Of a DNA stretch of 64,000 nt, positions 59,411 through 64,000 are shown one piece after another. The stretch comes from Aureococcus anophagefferens (lineage: Eukaryota > Sar > Pelagophyceae > Pelagomonadales > Pelagomonadaceae): assembly GCF_000186865.1 (NCBI RefSeq), contig NW_008705573.1, positions 734,983 to 798,982 on the forward strand. Reading direction: 5' to 3'. The notes beneath the pieces are model-generated. The model was not told the origin of the DNA. It saw only the letters and a list, made by a program, of their open reading frames with translations, and ran no database searches. Each line of letters starts with the position of its first letter. The first letter of the stretch is position 1. The position numbers and the translations under genes were made by a program.

Positions 59411-60325
59411 ATGGCTCGCCGCGCCGCCGCCGCCTGCCTCCTCGCCTGCCTCTGCGCGACGGCCGACGCCTTCGGCTTCCGCGTCGAAGTCGCGCTGGGC
59501 GAGGAGCGCGACGCGGCGGCCTGCGCCGCGAAGGCCGTCGAGGCCGAGATCTGGAAGGAGGTCGGCGACATTCACCTGCAGAACTACGAGATGATCGCGA
59601 GCGAGCTGAAGTCGACGGAGGCGCAGCTCGAGCGCGAGCGCGGCGCGAACCTCCGCAACACCGAGGCCCTCGAGGACGAGCTCGCCGCCGCGTACGCGAC
59701 CGTCGAGCGCGAGCGCCTCGCGCACCTCGACACCATCGACGCCTTCCCTTCCGACGACGCGCCCTACGCCGACGACGCGCCCTACGCCTACGCCGCCGCC
59801 GAGCGCGCGCGCCTCGCCACGTTCCTCGCGCTCGCCGAGACGCTGCCGTACCCGCACGCGAACGTGCCCGAGACGCCCGCGCCCACGGCCGACGCGGCGC
59901 CCGCGCCCGTCGCGACGCCGGCGCCCGCGGCGGACGTCCCCACCTGGGACTTCCCCACGACGGGCCCCACGCCGCCCCGGTACGCCACGCCCTACGTCGA
60001 CGACGCGCCCTTCGCGACCCCAGACGCCTCCGCGACGGACTTCCCCACGGCCTCCGAGACCTGCTTCTACGACTACGTCGCCGAGCCCTTCGGCTACCGC
60101 CTCGACTTCCGCGTCTGCGGGGACGCGCACGGCGTCTTCGCGGCGCCGTTCATGGCCGTCAGCTACTTCGCCAACACGCGGGACTCCTTCTTCGACTACT
60201 TCGGCGCCTGCGTGGACACGCGCTACGGCACCTCCGAGTTCATGACGCCCGACGCGTGCGTCGCCGTCGCGCGCTGCTCGAAGACCGACTGGCACGAGAT
60301 CGACGACGTCGACGCCTGCCCCTGA
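59411..60325 (+). CDS. Secreted protein with short coiled coil
   Basis: 304 residues. The signal peptide MARRAAAACLLACLCATADA is followed by a helical segment (about 30-105, LKSTEAQLERERGANLRN) with repeated DDAPYA. A Pro/Ala/Thr-rich linker (about 140-205) leads to a C-terminal domain with six cysteines (about 218-304, ETCFYDYVAEPFGY...RVCGDAHG...DACVAVARC). Extracellular location is predicted. No family is recognised. Confidence 0.65.
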   Translation: MARRAAAACLLACLCATADAFGFRVEVALGEERDAAACAAKAVEAEIWKEVGDIHLQNYEMIASELKSTEAQLERERGANLRNTEALEDELAAAYATVERERLAHLDTIDAFPSDDAPYADDAPYAYAAAERARLATFLALAETLPYPHANVPETPAPTADAAPAPVATPAPAADVPTWDFPTTGPTPPRYATPYVDDAPFATPDASATDFPTASETCFYDYVAEPFGYRLDFRVCGDAHGVFAAPFMAVSYFANTRDSFFDYFGACVDTRYGTSEFMTPDACVAVARCSKTDWHEIDDVDACP

Positions 60326-60384
60326 AAGCCCCTGAAAGCCCCCGCCCCAAGAGAGAGAGAACAGCGCGCGTTACCAAGGACGCC

Positions 60385-61640
60385 TCAGCACGACGTCGGC
60401 GAGACGATGAAGCCCTGCTCCTTGAGGTCGTCGCAGACGCCGCCCTGGCAGAAGCAGGACGTCTGCTTGACGTGGAGGCAGTTGACCTCCGTGTCCGGGT
60501 CGTCGAAGGGGCGGTACGTGTGGGCCGGCGCGAAGGCGAACGCGTTGGCCCCGAGCGTGACGACCTGGCCCTGCCGCCGCTGGATCGCGTCCAGCAGGAT
60601 GAACTCCGGGTCGATGGACACGTCGGACGTCAGCGGGTCCAGGCGGCCGCTGGACACGACGTCGCGCTTCACTTGCGTCGTGTTCCAGAACATGAACGTG
60701 TCCTCGAGCGGGCCGTCGAAGTACGCCGGCGCGACGAGGGGCCGGAAGAAGGCGATCTTGTCGTTGACGCCGCCCCAGGTGTCGCAGGCCGACGTCACGA
60801 CGACGCGCTCCTCGGCGTCGCCCAAGGTCATCTCGATGAGGGGCACGTCGACGGACCGCGGCGCGTACGCGTCCTCCCTCACCCGGACCATGGTCTCGTA
60901 GTTCGCGCCCCGCGCCAGCGCCATCTCCGCGAGCCCCCGGCCGCAGAGCGAGTAGTGGTAGTAGGTCCGCGCGTGGTTCTGGGCGCGCACGGTCTGCGGC
61001 GACCTGCGGCGCGCGAGTTTCGCGGAGGGAAAAGAAACGACGATTTCTCGCGCGGAGGGGCGCGCTCGTCCCAGGCGACCTTGCGGTCGAGGAGGTCGAC
61101 GTAGTCCGCCGGGATGCCCGGCTTCACGGGCTCGTCGAAGGCGTACCAGTGGACGTTGGCGACGGACTCGCTGGACCGCACCTCGTCGACGATGGACGCG
61201 TGAGAACGAAACTCCGGGACGATGGCCTCCGGCTTGCCCTCGATGCTGTTCGTGTAGCGCGGCTCGACGTCGGCGAGGACGAAGAGCACGTCGACGGGGC
61301 CGTGGACCTCGGCGAGGGGCGCGACGAGGCGGTGCATCTTCGACTCGAGCTCGAGCCGGCCGACCTGGCCGGTGACGCAGACCGCGGCCCCGCGCGGCGC
61401 GGGCAGGTCGCCGCGGCCGAAGCCGTCGACGGCGAGCGCCCCGGGGGCCTCGGGCGCCGGCGCGCCGAGGCCGCTGAAGGCCGCGCTGCCCAGCGTGCCG
61501 CAGAAGACGAGGGCCGCCACGGACAGGCGCGTCGCCCAGGCCTTGGAGCGCAGGGCGTCGCAGGGGCCGGCGGTTTGTTTCGCCACGAGCGGCACGTCTT
61601 CGCCGGGGCGGCCGATGGGCACGTCGACGAAGGCGTCCAT
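60385..61640 (-). CDS. Type II membrane protein, glycosyltransferase-like (unknown family)
   Basis: ATG at 61640; exons 61640-61066 and 61003-60385, giving 397 residues. The 62-nt intron is GC-AG with a pyrimidine tract. A signal-anchor helix (about 31-53, LSVAALVFCGTLGSAAFSG) follows a short cytosolic tail. The lumenal domain has VCVTGQVGRLELESKMHRLV, VDVLFVLADVEP, then YYHYSLCGRGLAEMALARG and MVRVREDAY, and ends in a Cys-rich tail (CLHVKQTSCFCQGGVCDDL). The order is reminiscent of Golgi glycan enzymes of algae, but no named family is certain. Confidence 0.65.
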
Positions 61641-61867
61641 GGCGCCGCGGTGTGGGGCGCAGGCGCGACCACCGACGTCGGGCTGCCTTCCAAAGGGCTG
61701 CCCCTGGAATTGTTTCGGCGTCACGAAGGTTCTCAATTGATACGAGGTTCATGCAAATCTACGTTGCACATTCCCTAAAAACGACTACCCTCCCGCGCGC
61801 GCTCGCTCGGTCGGACACACGCACGAGTGCGAAGGACGCGAGTTAGAAAACGGACGGGACGGGGCGC

Positions 61868-63286
61868 CTAGTGGTCCTTGTCCGGGTGCTCGGGCTTCTG
61901 CGCGGAGCCCTTGGCCTTCTTCTTCTCGCGCTTGCGCTTCTTCGACTTGGAGGCCTTCGGGAAGGTGTCGGAGCCCATGCACTTGGAGACGTGGTCCTCG
62001 CCCTCGTGGTTCGGCGGGCTGCCGCTGCGCGTGTTGCACTGGATCGAGTACTTGAGGGACACGATGTAGTGGATCCAGTAGGAGGGGATGTAGAGCACCT
62101 CGCCCTCGCGGACGATCGTGTCGATGGCCTCGGCCTCGGGGAAGGCGAAGTGGGACTTGGCGTCGGCCGGGTCGGACCAGTCCGTCGTCGAGTGGCGGAA
62201 GGACGGGTGCTTGCGGTCCGCGATGAGCTGGAGCTTCGGGCACGACGACGGCGGCGTGAGGATGTAGCGCTTCGCGCCCTTCAGCATGGCCACCATGTTG
62301 CGGCCGCCGTCGTAGTGGGCCTCGGCGATGACGCCGCGCATGCCGAAGCGGCACTGGATGCCCTTGTTCAACGAAATGTCCGTGATGAAGAAGTTCTCGT
62401 CGTGCGGCGTGAAGCACTTCAGGTCCGACGTCACGAAGTGGGACCGCTTCACCTCGTCGCCGCGGATCAGCGACGTCAGCGGCGGCGTGCCCATCATCAG
62501 GTACTTGTGCTCCTCGGAGTGGTGGAGCTCGCCCTCGTCCGCGTGGTGCGCCAGGGACAGCCACTCGGCGAACGTGTGGGACACGATCTTCGTGGGGCTC
62601 TTCCAGTCCGGGTAGGCCTTCTTGCCCGCGGACGACGGGCTCCGCCAGTACATGAAGTGGTTCGTGTCGCTCTGCTCGACCTTGAACTGGGCGCTGTGCT
62701 TCTGGTCGAAGTTCTCCACCAGATAGCCGTCGGTCCACTTGTCGCGGACGACCTCGATGTCCGGCACGTCGAAGACCTTGAAGGGCACCTCCATGTTCCG
62801 GTAGGACTCGGCCATCTTCCGCTCCCGCGGGTCGCTGTAGTTCAGGACCTGGAGCTGCTCCTTGAAGGGGACGGGCATGGACACGTTGTCCGGGTTCCAG
62901 TCGCGGACGATCTCCCAGAGATTCCGCAGCGGGGGATAGCTCGGGCCGTTGTAGGGCCTGGGCTCGTCGCGCACGAAGCGCCCGCCCGCGGACCAGTCGT
63001 CCCACTGGATCGTCTCCGGCGCGTTCGGCGCCACGTGGATGTGGTGCATCTCGTGGATCGTCATGTCCAAATCGTCGTCGTCCTTCGCGGGCTTCCGGAG
63101 CCGCGACTTCGGCGCGCGCGGCCCGCTGCGCGGCCGGTGGCCGCCGGCGGGCGCCGGCGCCGCGCCGGGCGGGCCGTGGTTGATGTTCAGCACGAAGCCG
63201 AGCCAGGCGGAGAAGCCGAAGAGGGCGAGGCCCAGCACCGTCCGCCTCAGGGCGTCGCAGATCGTGGCCTTGTCGCCGTCGCCCAT
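61868..63286 (-). CDS. JmjC/cupin_8-type Fe(II) 2-oxoglutarate oxygenase, membrane-anchored
   Basis: 472 residues. An N-terminal signal anchor (about 15-35, VLGLALFGFSAWLGFVLNI) would place the catalytic part in the ER/Golgi lumen. The cupin core shows the iron-binding H-x-D in EAHYDGGRN, a downstream IVREGEVLYIPSYWIHYIVSL containing the distal His, and a facing CRFGMRG strand. Proteins of this group hydroxylate side chains in proteins. The C terminus is a Lys-rich tail (KSKKRKREKKKAKG), unusual for a lumenal protein, so a cytosolic or nuclear orientation is not excluded. Intronless. Confidence 0.78.
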   Translation of the reverse strand: MGDGDKATICDALRRTVLGLALFGFSAWLGFVLNINHGPPGAAPAPAGGHRPRSGPRAPKSRLRKPAKDDDDLDMTIHEMHHIHVAPNAPETIQWDDWSAGGRFVRDEPRPYNGPSYPPLRNLWEIVRDWNPDNVSMPVPFKEQLQVLNYSDPRERKMAESYRNMEVPFKVFDVPDIEVVRDKWTDGYLVENFDQKHSAQFKVEQSDTNHFMYWRSPSSAGKKAYPDWKSPTKIVSHTFAEWLSLAHHADEGELHHSEEHKYLMMGTPPLTSLIRGDEVKRSHFVTSDLKCFTPHDENFFITDISLNKGIQCRFGMRGVIAEAHYDGGRNMVAMLKGAKRYILTPPSSCPKLQLIADRKHPSFRHSTTDWSDPADAKSHFAFPEAEAIDTIVREGEVLYIPSYWIHYIVSLKYSIQCNTRSGSPPNHEGEDHVSKCMGSDTFPKASKSKKRKREKKKAKGSAQKPEHPDKDH

Positions 63287-63572
63287 GGCACTTCGTGCGC
63301 CCTGAGGCGCGCGCGCGGGAGGCGCGCGCGCGTCTCGCGCGAAAGGACCGGGGCCCGCGGTCGTCGACGGCGGGCAGCGACGAAGCGACGCGACGCCGCG
63401 CGTGTGTTGGCCCGCGACGCTGCGAGACGTTTGCGAGAGGCCGTCAACATTGACCTCTCCGAGGAGTGCCGCGCGATCGCGACGCGCGCGGCCGGTCCCG
63501 GACGACGACCGAGCGACGACGACGCCGCGCGTGTCGTGGGCCGCGATGCGGAGCGGAGTTGCGGCGCCAAGC

Positions 63573-64000
63573 TTACCCCGGGACGTCGTCGCCGCGCGCC
63601 GCGCGCGGCCGGTCGCGGACGACGACCTTCGCCCCAGCGATCCGCGCGGCGAGGCCGCTGGCCCGGCCCGCGGTCCAGAGGTCGTCGACGAGGGCGCCGA
63701 GGGCGTCGAGGTGCGCCGCGACGCGCGCGGCCGCGGGCTCCGCGGCCGCGTCCGCGGCGTACGCGCGCCGCTGCTCGTCGAGCAGCTTGCCGTGGTGGGC
63801 CGCGATGCGCCGGGCGGCGTCGGCGACCGCGGCGGCGTCCGGCGCCTCGAAGCCCCGGCCCGCGCGGTACGCCGCGAGCGGCTCGCGCGCGAGCGCGTCG
63901 CCGAGCGCGCGCGCGGCCTCGGCCTCGAACGCGCCCGCGGCGACGTCGCGGCCGAGGAAGCGCCCCAGGGGCAGCGGCGCGTCGAGGGCCGCGTAGAGCG
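63573..64000 (-). CDS. C-terminal part of an unidentified protein (5' end outside window)
   Basis: The minus frame stays open from the right edge to a TAA at 63573. It has protein-like periodicity (LGRFLGRDVAAGAFEAEAA, AHHGKLLDEQRRAYAAD, GLAARIAGAKVVVRDRPR). It is helical and Ala/Arg-rich. No family can be named from 142 residues. An opposing plus-strand ORF in the same place is Arg/Ser/Ala junk. Confidence 0.5.
   Translation of the reverse strand, partial: LYAALDAPLPLGRFLGRDVAAGAFEAEAARALGDALAREPLAAYRAGRGFEAPDAAAVADAARRIAAHHGKLLDEQRRAYAADAAAEPAAARVAAHLDALGALVDDLWTAGRASGLAARIAGAKVVVRDRPRAARGDDVPG

Noticed and set aside
1..64000. tRNA, rRNA, CRISPR, bacterial operon or viral segment
   Set aside because: No cloverleaf, rRNA-like stretch, spaced short repeats or run of same-strand bacterial genes was found. 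Introns and plastid leaders mark a nuclear eukaryotic scaffold.

Overview
This window is nuclear DNA from a very GC-rich, compact eukaryotic alga, most likely a pelagophyte stramenopile close to Aureococcus. The clues are secondary-plastid targeting leaders (signal peptide plus a ...NAFLPP/NALAP motif), a delta-6-type front-end desaturase, a soluble adenylyl cyclase, MYND/Sel1 and SET chimeras, and introner elements. About 31 genes are visible, with no rRNA, tRNA or CRISPR array. Two N gaps occur (1978-2955 and 25061-25110).

The dominant signal is a set of twelve ~192-203 bp introner elements in two families (A and B). Each has terminal inverted repeats, 8-bp target-site duplications (TSDs; longer direct repeats in two copies) and no coding capacity, and each lies inside a coding region. 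Each works as an exactly removable intron in either orientation: the upstream TSD copy starts with GT or GC and supplies the 5' splice site, and the outer end of the terminal repeat reads CAG and supplies the 3' splice site. Removing element plus one TSD copy restores the reading frame in all twelve cases. This joins fragments that look like separate ORFs into a few very large genes.

Layout: 1-8213 (-) PH-domain giant coiled-coil protein, three introners; 8343-9179 (+) secreted Gly/Asp-repeat protein; 9290-10354 (-) renalase-like FAD oxidoreductase; 10513-12882 (+) AVL9 homologue; 13579-20679 (-) a soluble adenylyl cyclase fused to PH, C2-like and class I cyclic-nucleotide phosphodiesterase domains, three introners; 20869-21716 (-) NudC-like CS protein; 21831-23546 (+) MBD-like/RING protein; 23729-25377 (-) cytochrome-b5 front-end desaturase; 25590-26116 (+) uncertain small secreted protein; 26237-27910 (-) sugar/polyol transporter; 28014-28793 (+) plastid MsrA; 28856-29689 (-) hypothetical; 29886-32085 (+) FAM227-like, one introner; 32101-33135 (-) plastid Lon-N domain protein; 33269-34230 (+) two-TM protein, one introner; 34509-35525 (-) SpoU/TrmH methyltransferase; 35684-37736 (+) membrane-anchored SPFH/vault-repeat-like protein; 38022-38396 (+) small membrane protein; 38515-42498 (-) NUMOD-like/Myb/ankyrin/SET/MBD chimera; 42654-43877 (+) Cys-rich membrane protein; 43874-46136 (-) secretory glycosyltransferase-like, one introner; 46304-51829 (+) SR/U2AF-RRM/zinc-knuckle/cold-shock giant, two introners; 52011-53171 (+) SPF45-like splicing factor; 53406-54863 (+) MYND-RING-Sel1; 54956-55915 (-) two-RRM nucleolin-like; 56353-57499 (-) N-terminal Xaa-Pro-Lys methyltransferase, one introner; 57697-59223 (-) SLC45-like transporter; 59411-60325 (+) secreted protein; 60385-61640 (-) type II membrane protein; 61868-63286 (-) JmjC/cupin_8 membrane protein; 63573-64000 (-) partial gene.

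The layout is extremely dense. Neighbouring genes largely alternate strand, divergent pairs share 100-210 bp between start codons, and convergent pairs sit as little as 15 bp apart or overlap. Two splicing-factor genes lie side by side, and the larger is itself interrupted by two introners. Four probable single-base frameshifts (near 17.4, 36.5, 50.9 and 57.1 kb) look like assembly errors because conserved domains continue intact in the shifted frame.
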